A stretch of DNA of 64,000 nt from Leptasterias polaris (Eukaryota; Echinodermata; Asteroidea; Forcipulatida; Asteriidae), in NCBI GenBank assembly GCA_037783415.1, contig JAZGTN010000023.1:720501-784500 (forward strand), written 5' to 3'. Shown here in pieces: positions 1 through 14,082 of this stretch; positions within the stretch are counted from its first letter, which is position 1, and every line of letters begins with the position of its first letter. The notes beneath the pieces were generated by a model. It saw only the letters and a program-made list of their open reading frames with translations, did not search any database and was not told the DNA's origin. A program made the translations under genes and the position numbers.

Positions 1-3000
1 TTGGTCTGACCGGCTGACAATTCTCCACGCTTCGGTCCTCGCAACAGACGCACGACCGATGTAACTTACTCGGGGGCGGACTAGTGTTAAAGTTATTTGG
101 GTTCAGGATGTCGACCACGGAAAAAGGAGTTAGTTTGGTGGGTCGAATGAGCACTGGTGCCGGTACCATTGCGTTAGGAGAGGCCCGTTCTCGATGATGA
201 TGAGTGGCGTTGTTCGGTGGTTGGTGGTGGTTACATTTGTGTGAAACAGATGAGTTACTTGACTCTGAGTTTGATTCTGGTGATCGGGGATACACTGTGG
301 AAGATGTTTCAGTGTCAGAGTGGATGGAGACCTGGTTAGGCTCAGTAGAGGGTCCATTTGTGGAACATAAACCCCCTTGATTCGTATCAGAGTCCATCAT
401 CTCTGGATGTGTCAGCAAAGGCTCAAGACGTGATGGTGTCTCTGCCAAGGGAGGAGCAGCTTCGCCCGCTAGATCTTGAATCATCGCACACGAACCTACA
501 ACTTGGTTTTATCTGCTGGTTTTATCAACACTTAACTCGACCTGCGCGGAGTAGCAAATGTTGTTGATGTTTCCAACACAAGGCTGAAGTTTTGTGGAAA
601 TTACTCTCTGTAAAGGCGATGGGATGGCGTAAGTTCCAACAGTGTTTTGTTTACAGAAGATGTTTCTTGCGCTTGGAATACAGGCTATAAGAGATGCCGC
701 AAAAATCACAACACGTGCGAATGACGGCTTAATAGAATTTGGTCATGAAGCATCCAATACAGTCCAACTGCAACACACTATGAAGAATCTACCCCGCATG
801 CGTAGTGACTCTGAGTAGGCGGGGTCTACTCCAGTGCAATGGATCACTTCGCATAATTCGGTTTAGTCATTAGTGACGATCGTTTTAATTGGTCGGCAAA
901 TTAAGTGTTGTCGCAGGGGGCGACTCTGTGCTGTTGACCCCCGCTCTCTGCTGGCAATTAGCTCGCTAAACACCTCGCTGAAAGAAAGTGCCGGGTTTAC
1001 AATCGTGGGCCTTCCGCTCGATCAAATGCATTTACACAGTTGCCTGTTCTCAAAGCAATCTACCCTGCATTTTGCATTCTGTTGAATCCCTACCCAAAAT
1101 AATGGAGTCATAAGTGAACATGGCTTTTCATGGGGGGTTGTTGGAGATCAAAGGCTTGCCGCTCAAGAATCGTTCGAATTGGCAACGTTCAGTGAGCGTC
1201 TCCTAAGCGAAAGAACGGCTGCCAGTGTTTATTGTTCGGTCTTAAGAACCCAATGAAATGGGTCGATGGGTGAAACTAGAACGATGAAAAATATCACCGT
1301 CACCCATAACCATCAAAACAGGAACAACAATATTGGTGTGATGTTTATTGGCAAAGTAGCAGTCTCGCAAACTGATGCCATTAAGCCATTAGGTTTTTTT
1401 ATTACCTCAGCTATAAGTTATCAGAGCATAAGAGATAGAGAAAACACATCAAGCATTCTTTAACGGTTAAAATTTATTTCGACTCCTTTGCTCAAGTTGT
1501 CGGCAAAGACCGCATCTACGACGGGCTTTGTCGGGGCATTTGAGAGTGATTTAACATGCATGGCAGACCATCAGAATTCGCCAGGAATCGATAAAATTGT
1601 TTTCAGAACATTTATCCAATCGACTTCTCCTCGCTTTTAATTTCACGAAAAGCAATTATTCGCAGTAGAAAGCATAATTCTTTTGATGGCATCACCAGAG
1701 AGTCAGCTCGCCCGGCCGTGTTTTCTTTTTTTCCCCACTGGCGATCAGCAAATCACGCTAAAAGCTCCCCCGTTCTGCGCGGCCGGCGTACGGAGAAAAG
1801 TGTGCTCCGACCGGAATTGAATGATACATAAATTCATTAGATATTGAAAACGAGGCAATTATTGAGGAATCAATGCATATGGGAATTAAGTCGGTACGGA
1901 CAATGAGGTCATAGACGGGAAGAAAGAGACCGACTCGGCACAAACTCACTTGCTCTATGAATGCTAATAAGGAAACAGCTCTGTGTGCGCGCAAATGGAG
2001 TGTTATTGCAAGATGGGATTTAAGGTACTACAGGCTGGCCGAGCAAACACAGTGTGTAATTGATAGATGTAATCCTATTCAACGCAGCCACCACCCTTTA
2101 CGCCGTTCTATTCTCCGTGACCACGGCAAACTGGACACCCACTCCAAGTATAGGATCATACAGAGCCAATTATTCCGAGCTGATTTTCACCAAGGTGATA
2201 AAAAGGAATTATCCCTAGATCTGCCAACTCCAAGTCGACAACAAAACAGGCGATCCATTCTGCTTAACCAATGGGCAATGATACGACCCACATCACAGGC
2301 TGGTTTGCCGCTAACCAAACCCCACAACAACAGCCTCCAAAATTGCCCTCCTTTCTCTACCTAAATACCTTCTGAATAAGCCCCTTTGGCCCTCACAGGG
2401 CTGCTGCATCGTGCTGTTTTCTTGGCTTTTCTTTCCCATAGTTTGGGTGTCACCAACAACCTGACAATTAGACACGGCAACATCACAAGAATACTAATGA
2501 CTCTGCAACAAGCAGCACAATTTTCGATTTACCGCACAACAAGAAACAAGCGTCCGGGAAAAATAACAGAGTACGGGGGTTTGTGTTGAGCCATCCCTTG
2601 CAATGGAACGGAGGTGTCAATGGGACTTGGGAGACCAATTTCACAGGACAAAAGACTAATTAAATAGATCGTGGTGTTAATTACAGAGTGTGTAACAACA
2701 GTGCAAAGAAGCCTAGGAACGTTGGCTTCATGGAATTGCATTAAGAATTGCGTTTTGTAAGGCAGACCGTTGAGCCACAGACTAGACACGATGCTGAAAT
2801 GCATCTTGATTGTTGGGTCTCGAGACCTTCTTAGTTGGCATGGCATGTTTGAATAAAAGTGATTTTCAAATATTCAAATTTTCAACCTCTCAACATCAAG
2901 CACAAAAGGCTCAAACGTTCCTGCATGCAAGGACCTTCAAACCGATGAGACCAAAAGAGAAAGAGATGTTCTCAAAACACCTTTAAAGCTGTCAAACCTA

Positions 3001-3195
3001 TAACATTGCAAAGATCCTTTGCATTTTAAAAGATTTATTTATCCGTCGTTAAGTTCTATGCATTAGGTATATGAAGTGACTTGGGTATTATTTTCCATGT
3101 TAAAGCTTTGAGGTAAAGACAAGACCGTCATTTAATCAAAACCGTCAGCAAGAAAGTTTGGCGTTTATTTATTTTTATTCTTTATTTAAAAGTTG
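1..3195. other. no recognisable gene
   Basis: I examined the open frames on both strands, the longest being about 135 codons. None shows a known domain, a convincing splice-bounded exon pattern or biased composition, and they look like chance ORFs. GC content is somewhat higher than in the next several kilobases. I see no RNA gene or complete mobile element here. Confidence 0.5.
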
Positions 3196-3374
3196 CAATA
3201 GACCTTATGCATTGACGTCACCAAGCCGCCATCTTAGAGGTAAACTGATGATGAAACAATGGAAACGCGCTGATTTGTACGCGTGGCGCACAGGACTGGC
3301 CAATGAACATCTTCCTTTTGACCTCTAGGCGAGGGCGCCCTACTCAAATGACGTCACATGCATAAGGTCTATTG
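3196..3374. mobile_element. short foldback element (MITE-like), about 179 bp
   Basis: The ends are inverted copies: CAATAGACCTTATGCAT with a following TGACGTCA on the left, and TGACGTCA then ATGCATAAGGTCTATTG on the right. There is no coding capacity. TA occurs at the same place in both ends, so a TA target duplication is possible. The structure fits a non-autonomous DNA transposon; the superfamily is not determined. Confidence 0.65.
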
Positions 3375-3410
3375 AATTTGTTAATCTACAACCAAACTAA
3401 TCAAAAGCAT

Positions 3411-3482
3411 GCAGATGACAGACCAATCCTGATTGGTCTGGCTTGAAGCAGATGACAGACCAATCCTGATTGGTCTGGCTTG
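3411..3482. repeat. 37-bp tandem duplication, two copies
   Basis: GCAGATGACAGACC... is repeated with a 37-bp period, starting at 3411 and 3448. Each copy contains the palindrome AGACCAATC-CT-GATTGGTCT, so each can form a hairpin. Confidence 0.85.
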
Positions 3483-3519
3483 TTAGTTTTTGTGTCGCAT
3501 TTTCAATTATCCGTATTAA

Positions 3520-3887
3520 AGGCACTGGACACCTTTGGTAATTGTCAAAGACCAGTATTCTCACTTGGTGTATCCCATCATACGCATAAAATAACAAATC
3601 TGTGAAAATTTGGACTCAATTGGTCATCGCAGTTGCAAGAAAATAATGAAAGAAAAAACACCCTTGTTGTACAAATTAGTGTGCTTTCAGATAGGAATAA
3701 AAGGCTTCTGGCCAGAAGTTCTTTATTATTTGAGTGAGAAATTACCTCTTTCTCAAAAACTACGTTACTTCAGAGGGAGTCGTTTCTCACAATGTTTTAT
3801 ACAATCAACAGCTCTCCGTTGCTCGTTACCAAGTAAGTTTTTATGCTAACAAATATTTTGAGTAATTACCAAACGTGTACAGTGCCT
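3520..3887. mobile_element. 368-bp TTAA-flanked MITE, copy 1
   Basis: The element is bounded by TTAA at 3516-3519 and 3888-3891. Its termini are AGGCACTGGACACCTTTGG on the left and the inverse of AGGCACTGTACACGTTTGG on the right. A second copy of exactly the same length lies in opposite orientation at 26771-27138. There is no coding capacity. TTAA target sites are typical of piggyBac and Kolobok type DNA transposons, so this is probably a non-autonomous relative. I recall similar sequences as abundant in sea star genomes; that was not checked. Confidence 0.8.
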
Positions 3888-3891
3888 TTAA

Positions 3892-5554
3892 CAAACATAA
3901 TCATCGTTGTCACGAAATTTACTGCATTACATTATTGTCTTGCTTTTCTTGTCTAGCATTATTGTCTTGCTTTTCTTGTCTTGCATTATAGACGAACGTA
4001 AAGGGGATCGAAGTTCAATTTCGATCCAATCTCAGTCTGCAATGGCCGTAAAATACACACACATCACACATAAAAATGACCAAGAATCATAGAGTGCTTA
4101 CCAACTGTGCTATGAAATCAGCAAAACTTATTCTTAACTTATTCAGGAGACTGTGAAAACAATTCACCCCCTTAGAATGTTCTGCATTCAATAAAGTAAG
4201 AGTAAAAACAATTCTGCTTTCCAACTTCCTATTTTAGGTAATGGGTTTATCTTTGAATTGAAGGGAATCCGATGTACAATTATTTTTAAACAGTCATTTA
4301 TTGACATTATAACGCAATAAACTAAAACTTATGACCTATTTAAATTCACTGATCTACAAAAAGACAGTTGTGACCTTTTGCTAAAAATGTGTACATGTTC
4401 TGTACATGATCTATAGTAGAAATGAAACTATTGAGTGAATGAGTACACGGAAACATCACATAGCACAACACGTGTTAATAGTTAGAGCTAGTCGCTAGTA
4501 AGTCGCCTTGCTCCGTGGTGCGAGGCATGAAGGCGACTAATGCAGTCTACCAACCGTCCACACTAAGTCACTTCAGACCTTAGGAAACCGGTGAAATTCT
4601 ACTCAGTGATAATTACCAGAATGTGTAGGCTGTTTAGAAAACGGGGACTTTTAATGGGGGAAATGTTGGGCTTTTCATCGAATTACTTTGAGAGTCTGTA
4701 TCGGTAGAACTGATAGGCCTTACAGCACGTATACGCGTTGAACGTTTTCAACACAACTGATTTAAACACTATGTTTTTTTTCTCAGCTTGTACCGAAGAG
4801 ACTAACCACATGGCATCATAGAAATAAAACAAGAGGAAGAGGAAGACAGAGGAGAAGATGGGGAGATGAAATCCAAACAAACAAAACAACTTACAAACAA
4901 ACAAACACGACAACTTGGACTAGAATATCAAGAAGGAGAAGAGAATGGAAGTTGCATGAGGAGGGCTTCATCCAAAGATGGACGAAGACAGCCAGATGAT
5001 GATGATGTTGATGATATCTTCGAAAGTGATAAATTACTTGTAATTTAAAATCCCTGTATCTTGGAAGCTAATCACAGTCAAAGCAAAACTCATAACTAAA
5101 GCTTCGTACAGTTCAAAACCCCGAAACGTAAGCTCAACAATTATTACACAATACAGGGACGAATTACTCATTTCTGTACAGGAAATTGCCATTTTACAAC
5201 AACGTCAAAATTCTTATATTATTTTAGTAATAATAAGATTGACAACGCATGTAGGCTATAATAAATTCTTTGGAAAACAACCGAACGTCTTGAAGACGTG
5301 CTAACGCTAGATCCGATTCAGGCACAGTATCCTTTGATGACATTCAGAAACATCATGTGATGTCATCACAACAAAGTCATCACTCTTCATGTCCGGACAA
5401 TGTTTTTATAAATCAGACCCCTTTACCCCATACATCAATTCTCCATTATTAAACTATAAGTTTGCTGACATAATATTGCATTCAGAAATCTCAATTCAAC
5501 ACATTATTAAAAGGAATGTCTTATATTGGCACTCCTCCGACTTGACAGTGTTTT
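3892..5554. other. no recognisable gene
   Basis: The stretch is AT-rich with short chance ORFs only. At about 4490-4550 there is an imperfect hairpin around AGTCGCCTTGC / AGGCGACT. No domain or splice pattern is seen. Confidence 0.5.
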
Positions 5555-5942
5555 CTATGGTGGCCCTGAAGGGACATCGCACATCGCAAATATCTTTGCA
5601 AATATTTGCGATGTCGCAAATATTATCGCAAATATTATCGATAATATTTGCGACGTCGCAAATATATTATCGATAATATTTGCGACGTAGCAAATATTTG
5701 CAAAGATATTATCGATAATATTTGCGACGTCGCAAATATTTGCAAAGATATTTGCGATAATATTTGCGACGTCGCAAATATTTGCAATAATATTTGCGAC
5801 GTCGCAAATATTATCGATAATATTATCGATAATATTTGCGACGTCGCAAATATTATCGATAATATTTGCGATAATATTTGCGACATCGCAAATATTTGCA
5901 AAGATATTTGCGATGTGCGATGTCCCTTCAGGGCCACCATAG
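5555..5942. mobile_element. 388-bp palindromic element built of CG-containing palindromes
   Basis: The outer arms 5555-5665 and 5832-5942 are perfect inverted copies over 111 nt as read, starting CTATGGTGGCCCTGAAGGG. The inside is a patchwork of ATATTTGCGACGTCGCAAATAT and TTATCGATAA palindromes. TTTT lies immediately outside both ends (5551-5554 and 5943-5946), which could be a 4-bp target duplication; TA inside the ends is an alternative. All long open frames through it are low-complexity artefacts (Ile/Ala/Asn/Cys/Asp runs). A single strand could fold over nearly its whole length. Confidence 0.8.
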
Positions 5943-8900
5943 TTTTCCTTTCTCGTCGTGTAAATCAAGGGCGGTCATTGACTGTTGAAGTGTCCATGAA
6001 CAGCAGACGATATCCGGTAGTTAAGTTACTTCAATCTGCAGACAATATCTCCCGCCAAAAAAACTCCTCTGCATGGTACGCGCCAAAATTCCCTTTCAAT
6101 CACTATCATTCATCGGCATCACAATTTACTGATTATTAGCAAACCCTTATTTGCCCAATTACATTCAATCAAAACCATCATAGTCTGGTTACAGTCCGAA
6201 GGACAACTAGCTGAAGTGATCTGGTGTAAATGAGGCCAGTTTGGGTTCGAACCACGTCCTTGAAGCGTCGTTTGTATGGATGCAACATTTTTTGCGATAT
6301 TCAAAGACTGCGCATGGTTATATGCTTTATATTTTCTGTTATATACTTGAATACGAATAGAAGCAAACCACATTCAGTTCAATTTAATGAACAACTTGGA
6401 ATGAACTAAGCACAGATTGTATACCAGACTGAATGTGCGTAACATGCAAGCACATCAAAAATAGAATTGGGTTTTTTTTCATTACAAGATCCACGCTAAC
6501 TCTTGAATTATTTCAAGATTCTTGCTCTGAGGATAGCCTATTGAATCTGCTGACATGACTAAAAGCTTTAGGGTGCGCTTACTCCCAACCAAGCCAGCAA
6601 TAATCAAATAGTATAATTTTACAATCATTTTATCAGCCAGAAATAGGTCTGTGTGTCACAAAATGCCCGTTGGAGAGATTAGTTTCATTCTAACTCTATA
6701 CACACACTGTTTGTTTTTACAATCCTCGTGAAATTGCCATCCAATTTACCTCCTTAATCCTGTTAAATGAGCTAATATTTTGTATCCTGCTCCAAAACTG
6801 GATTTTAAACCAAAAAGGGACTCCACGAGCAGCAACTACCGTCCAATTTGGCTTCTCATATAAATCGGGAAACCGTTGCATGCCTGAGGCAGGGAATGGT
6901 CGGCCTGTCCTGGCGTCCGCCGCTCGGCATGCCTGCCGATCGGCGGTAGGCACCCCATACCTTTGATTCTACACACCTCACCTCAGGCCGTATCGGCTGA
7001 GCCTTTGAAATTACCAACTCCGCCACAAGAAAACACCAGGCATCATTCAAGATTTCTCTCTTGCATACACCCGTAAAAAGTCGTGTTTGCTGGCCTGATG
7101 GAGCCAGTGAGCCTATGGCCACGAATATGAACCAATATACTGCCAAAATAACCGTATTATATGGGTAAGTTCCACAGGACCAATGGAGGGGAAAATGTTA
7201 GAAATTGATCGGCTATTAGTGTTCATTACTCAGTGAAATGCCGCCAATGTATACAACCATGGTTTTCGCCCGAGTCGATGTTTGGAGCTAACATTTGGTG
7301 GCGGTACTGAGATTGGACTCTGATGATAACCAGAGTGTATTGAACTGTTGGATAAAAGTATTTATATTGCACAATAAAACGATATTTAATTGTTGTATAG
7401 AAATAACTATAACAATGTTATGCGATTGACGTTTTACATAATAGCTACATTTCACTAACGATGTGTGCAATTTTCAGATAATTCACCCGAAAAATATGAC
7501 TAATAGTAATACATCTGCATGTGCCAGAAATGTGTCAAATCAAAATCGAAATCAAATCAAAAATAAAGTCATGTAAAATGACAAGTCTGACATTTTTGAG
7601 TCAAGAATAAGCATGAATAAGAAAAACTTTTCGGAAAACAAACGCCTTCCAAATGTTTACATAGGCGCTTATCCTTCCCAAAGTGCGGATTTTTGCTCCC
7701 TCTTTTGACTCAGTATTCTGAAGACGAGGCTGGGTCAAGGGTTAAAATTTAACCAGTAGTTCTGTAGAAAAAAGGTCCACTCTTAAGAAAAGTGAATTAT
7801 TTTTAATCATTGATAGGTACACCTACAATAATATAAAACTCATTAATAGCATGAGTTATGTTTGCCCAAAAAATGTTTTAATAGAAAACGCAGCTTATTG
7901 CAAATCTTGACCATGAAAGATCGTAACTGGGCCTTTCAGTCCTTGACGAGATTCACCATAAATAGACAAACTGTGAGCACTTTGCAAACACAATTTTATT
8001 TATTTTGCAGTATTGTTTGAATAGCAGGGAATCCTCGTATTACTGAAAGTAAAAACTGTTACAATATCCTGAACGACTTCAGGTGAGATCCGTCAACCAA
8101 GACTCTCATAAAGAATGAATCCTCAAGAGAAATTCAACCTTGGACGAGACGGAGCGAGACTTGGTAGATTTACAATATTACACGGAACAAAGATTTCCAT
8201 AGCGTTCAACGAGGCGTATAATGAAGTCTACACCCTGACAATGACATGTCCATATTGTAGCATTTTCACGTTGGAAATTAACCGATGGCTTATTTTGTGT
8301 TCCTTTATTATGAACAATAATGTGTCCTTGAACTATTATTACTAATCCGTCATTTCCTCTGTAATCTATTATAAGTTAGAAGTGACCGACAAATACAATA
8401 ACTGTATTATTTATTTACAGGTCACTTACTGCGGTCACTAAAAGGGAACAAAATAGGTTTGATTGAACCCTCCATTGTGAAGTCCACTTAAATCTCAGTC
8501 ACATTTTAACGATTTAAACACATCAATGAAAGTGAAGTTTATAAGCCTTGGTTTGACCGCTAAAGACAGCTGGCTGTGTTACTGCACACACGTGCTCAAC
8601 AGTAGCAGCGGTCCTTTCATGTTTTAATTGCATTCTATATTGAAAATACTAATTAAAAAGGTTATTAAGTTATTGGCAACATAGACCCATAAAAGGTTGA
8701 TGGTCAAATCATTGGGTCTCTTGAAGTCATTTTAACTTGGCGGCGTTAATTAGACTAAGTTAAAATCAATCTTAATTTCTCTAATCATCCCATTTGATTT
8801 ATACACAACTCAATTACAGACGCAACTCTGACACTAAACATTCTCATTGAGTTGTCAGTGCAATTACATTCACGTAATAAATACTTGACCTATGACCTCA

Positions 8901-11900
8901 AGCTATGAACGTTAACAGTAAAAGGTGTTTAACATAAACTTCGTAAGTCATAATTTTGTCGGTATGAGTTTTTAAGACACTAATGTCGTAAGTACTCTTG
9001 TTGAAAAGTGTGAAGTTTTTTCTTTCAACACTGGTACCAGTTTTACTTCATCACTAACACTACAGTATTAACACAGAGACAAGTTTAACCAGTAACGTCA
9101 CTCCTCCCGTCTATTGGCTCCCACCTGATCTACGAGTTCATTGACCGGCCCAGAAAGTTACCGAGTGGAGTTTAAACAATGTTAAAGAGTTGTGAACAAT
9201 CGTATAGTCTGTAAGCAATCAAAACTCGGTTGAAAGGATGTCTTAATTATTTAAGATTAAAACAAAGTGTTGATATATAATTAAATAGTAAACTTTCTAA
9301 TTACTTATTTATTCAATTTGCGAACCTTCACTTGAGGTAGTTTGTTGCCACTTCAAAGACTTTTGAAAAAACTTTAGAGGTTAGTTATAGGTATACAGGC
9401 CTAACTAACTCTTTGTAACTCTAAAATGGGAATGCAATTCTTATGAATTAAAGATGTTTAAAACTATGATAACTTTCCACCAAAACCTTCTATAATACAA
9501 AGCATACACCACAAATAGAGCCTGTTCTATATAGGTCTGCACATTCCAAGATATTTCTTAATAGTAGGCCCTATATTATGTTTTACAACTAATTTTAGGC
9601 AAAAGTATACAACTATAACTGTATAATATTTGTCATAAAAGTCATTCCTGAAACAAAGACTTCCTAGTTCAGTCTCAAGCTCAGGAAAATATTGCATATG
9701 GAACCCATCTTTTGCCGCTAAATCCCTTCTGCGTCTAAAGTGACGTCTTGGATTCAACACGGGTGTAATTCACGGATGTCACGTCCTTACGGACCCGGTA
9801 AACTCGCAGCTTTTACCCCCTTGAGACACCCTATCTGTCACTCGCCAAATCAAGGCGAACAACCAAACCGTCTTTGGTGGTATAACAAGAAAAACCACAA
9901 TAATCAAAAGACCGAGAAATCAGGGTGCTCTCGTGCCTTTAGCCTACCGGGCGTCGCGCCCGCTGACACGGCCAGAGATCAGGCTTTGATTTGGAGACCT
10001 CGGCTGCTTTTGAACACATGTGACTGCAGGCGTATTATTTATAGGGGGATAAAATATCACTGTGGATGATTGTGGGTCTATTTTGGAATCGATTGGAGAT
10101 GTTATCTGTACTTTGGCGGTGCCGAAGTGGGAGAAATAACAGCTTTATTGGTGAATTAACCTTTGCCATGCTATGCTTATTCTCACATAGATTAGGACTG
10201 GTGGCACGATTAGGTGTTTCAATTAATGCATATGCACACTGTGTGCATCTGGATTGTCAATAGTCGGCTAGTCGGCAGTCTGACCGTAAATTGGTTCTCT
10301 TTATGATATGAAATTGGTGTAAATACAGTGTTACACTGTGTAGGCCTATACACACAGGAAGATAATCTCAAACTTTATAGGATAGTATTTTCTTTTACTC
10401 TGGGTAAAAAGAAAATGTCTTACTCTGACTTGAACCATCAGTTGTTTGTAGATTTTAACAACCCTAAATCAGCTGTGATTCTTTTTTATTCATTATTTTT
10501 GTCAAAATGTCTTACAATAAATAATTCTTAATATTTAAGATTATCATCAATTATTGCTTGACAATGTCTCATCATTGCTCATAACCATCATAGAATGAGT
10601 TTATTACCACTAAACTCTGTAGAGTTTTCCACTTCTAACTAATTCAAGATTATAATTTGAGAGTCCATTTTCTGAGGTGTAGTTCTGGAATCGACCCACT
10701 GCGCCAGGAATGTCACCCGCTGCTTTCCAGCCCGGCGGTGTGATACCCGCTCCCCTACCAAGCTAGAAGTCGCTGTAAATTACAACATTGTTACAACAGA
10801 GATTTGGCATATCATTGTTGGTCATCTAGAAGGGACATTATTCACCTCAGATTTCACAACTGAAGTGCGGTTCCTGCAAAATCAAATATATCTATTTCGA
10901 AGAGTTGGAACACTATGTTCAGGAATCTGAGAGTCTTGTTAAAGTTCACTGACAGCGCACAAACCAAAACTGCATGGCTTCATTTCCATAACTTAAATAT
11001 TACAAATTGAGTTTCGTTAATATCCAAAGAACATTTCCAATATCCAAATAGCAACCCCCAAAATAAACTGTTGAAAATAAACAGTATTCTTCATTCCGAC
11101 CCTTGTGTCAATTGGTTTTAAAACTTAAGCCAAGAAGTCTACTACTACACCTCACATAAACCAAAATACACCAGAAACCAAAACTACAAGCTTCTGTTTG
11201 ACAGTCATTATAAGTAACCCGAGATTTTCCATTTAGTGCTTTGAAGTCTAAACATTTCCACGTTTGTGTCTATAAACACTAACTCAAGAATATAATTTTA
11301 CAATTGAAACAAAAACTAGCCCTCGTACACCTGCGCTTATTTCCCTCTTTATAAACCTAAAGATCTACGACTTTCTTCTGCTCTATATTCCAAGTCTGAC
11401 ACTCTGGGGCAATCTCAGCATGGTCTCAGGCAGCTGATTGGTATTCAATGACTCAAGAAAACCCACCTCAGAGTCAGACCCGTAAAGGAATCACCCCCTC
11501 CTTACTGATCACCATGAGTATTCAGAAATATTCAAGATGGGTTCCACTCAAATTTAATGGACGACACAAAATAGGTGACTGAAGATGTCATTGTAAATTC
11601 TAAAATACAAACATGATGTTATTGATTGTAACCCGTTGGCAAACTTGTTCTTTAATTATCAGCACTTATTGTTTTAACCTTTCTACATGTTTTATGAATG
11701 GATGTTCTCATTCAAAGCCAACGATACTTCCCTCCAGCGGGGCTTCAAACTGTTGTGACCGGTCGTCTAGCCGTGGTTAGACGGGTCACTCCGGACACAG
11801 AGTAACAAGTTCAAACACCTTGATCTTTGTCATGGTAAAGTTGCCTATAGCAATGAGACAGCAGCCTTTCACGTTTTGTGGTTTTCTAAAATATTTGCCT

Positions 11901-14080
11901 TTTATTTTTGGATGTGAACATTTAGGTTAGAATTTTGATTTAGGTCGGGTCTGTAATTATAAGTGTAGACTTACAATGAATTTGCGGGTTTACTACAGCT
12001 TGTAAACTTCGGACGAAGATATAGCCTATATCGCCATCTGACTTAAAAAGCTTTGCGTATGAGATGTAACGCAATACTGCAGCTGAACAATAAAGTGTCT
12101 TCAAATATGGCTTTTTGATACTTTTATTTCAAGTTTATTTAAACTGTGTTCTATAACTAGGAGGTCTCAAAAAATATTAATTATGAATAAAAACAATTAA
12201 ACTATTCTCTGTCAGTTTGCTGGACTTGTAGACCTACATCGTGCGACTACCCAGAGAAAACTTTTGTAAATGAAGCACGTTTTTTTTCGTAAAAGTTCCA
12301 AATTCATTGTTTTTCTGAAAGGATCCACCGGTACTTTCAGTGAGCTGAAGTAAACGAATTATTTTGAAGCGCCCTCTGGTGGCTTCATCCACTTGTAAAG
12401 TTTGTTTTCTCTCCAGACCAAATTGATTTCAGTCTGGAATCTAGATGAGCTTGTCCCGTGGGAATGCAGTTGGGTGTTTGCTGGTAATTGGACGGAAGGA
12501 AAGTGAGAAGCGGGCGTCAAAAGTTGTTCCTATTGGGTTATAAAGTGATTCAGTGTGTAATTGCAAGAGGTATGAATCCGTTGGGACGCTTTACCGGGGC
12601 GAATGACCGGAGTTGTCAGGCAGTAACGGGGTACACTCTTTTGGCGAGTACGCAAAATGGTTCTTATAATTGATGATGTCTAACTCTTTAGGTCTGCATG
12701 GTTCATTGAAATGAATGGTTCTTGTTTTGTGTCTGGCTTTACAGGAGGAACATTAGAAGAAACTATGACAGAAGACATTCAACTATAGCAAGAGTAAATT
12801 TGACTTGAAACTAAACTTTGGCAATCTGTTTAACTAACTTTTGTGATTCTATTTGACAGAGTGAAACTTTTTCGGTCCAAACCTTATACATCATTTTAGA
12901 CATCGAAAGTTTGTAACAAGTTGAAAGCAAAATGGATCGTGCAAGCTTGAACAAAAAGCACACATTAACTAAGATCTGATTGTATGAATGAGTGGCAGGA
13001 CACTAAGATTCAATTTCAGTTTAATACCAAAGGTTGAAACATAACATCTTATAAATCGTTTATCTATTTTTAGATCACGTCCACATTTGTAAGAAAATAT
13101 GTTGTTGATAAGTTGCTGTGAAAAGCTCTTTTCAGACTTGTTAAAGTTGTTAACACATCTCGTTTATAACACTGAGAAACAGAAATGCTTTACAAAAAAA
13201 GTTATTTGAAGGCTGGTACATAGTTGATCGTTTTATCGGTCCATTGGTTCATTGATTGCCCCATTTGTACTCCATTATTATTCATGGTGGTCGAAAGTCG
13301 AACTAAATATCATTGGCGAATCGAATGCACAAACCTAGCGTAACACGCAACTCCCAACAGTCATGTATTTCTGTCCACACATTATCTACACAAGTGCCCT
13401 GCTCTCCCAAAACAAATCAGAAAATTGCTGATTGAAATTTATTATCGGACTGATATACCAGGGTGACCCCAACTAACCAAAACACCCTTCGCGTAGGTCG
13501 AGTATCCCACGTGGATGCAATTCAGCATGATTGCCCACATTGGATCAAGAACAACACCACCGATAAATACACTGATATTTTTCGCAAGAATCTAAATTGC
13601 CTCAATTGGTCCCCGGGTGGTGTTTTGGACCAAAGTTTCCGCTGCCGTAATTGCACCGTCACGCATATACACAATGTGCAAAATGAAAATGTTGATTCTA
13701 TTTTATAAAATAACGGTTCCGAAACGGTTTGGTGTTTTGTATAAAGAGAGAGAGAGAGAGACATTATGGACAGTTTATGATCCACAAATTAATACAAAGA
13801 TAGAGTGGCTCCTTTTAGTTACAGGTAATTTCAAAGGTGGGGTAGATTTCTTCAACATAATGAAATAAAAACTTGAAAATGAAGCGATGTGACGGAGAGT
13901 TGCGGCCATCTTATCTTGATTACGAAGTGGTCCGTATTCAAATCGTACAATGGGTCAGGCGTACTCCAACCAATGGTTATAGACCTACATTACAGACTTG
14001 TTTAGATATGAATAAACGAACGAAAATGCCACGGAGTGTATGTTGACAGACAACTTTCACATTAAGATGGATTGTGTAAA
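5943..14080. other. gene desert, no supported feature
   Basis: About 8 kb of AT-rich sequence. Slightly GC-richer islands at roughly 6.85-7.15 kb and 9.7-10.05 kb contain frames of about 100 codons without recognisable domains, which I do not call. A (GA)n run of about 16 nt is at 13746-13761. Such a stretch near a homeobox gene could hold regulatory sequence, but nothing here identifies one. Confidence 0.45.
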
Positions 14081-14082
14081 TA

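Noticed and set aside
1957..2364. A 135-codon open frame
   Set aside because: No recognisable domain, repeat family or flanking splice signals; a frame of this length is compatible with chance in this GC-richer patch.
5555..6139. Overlapping frames of 95-163 codons rich in Ile, Asp, Asn, Cys and Ala
   Set aside because: Produced by the palindromic repeat, with similar frames on both strands; not genes.
6717..7146. Overlapping minus-strand frames of 78 and 96 codons in a GC-richer island
   Set aside because: No homology recognised, no consistent exon structure; not called as a gene.
9740..10069. A 109-codon plus-strand frame
   Set aside because: No domain, composition not protein-like, no splice context.
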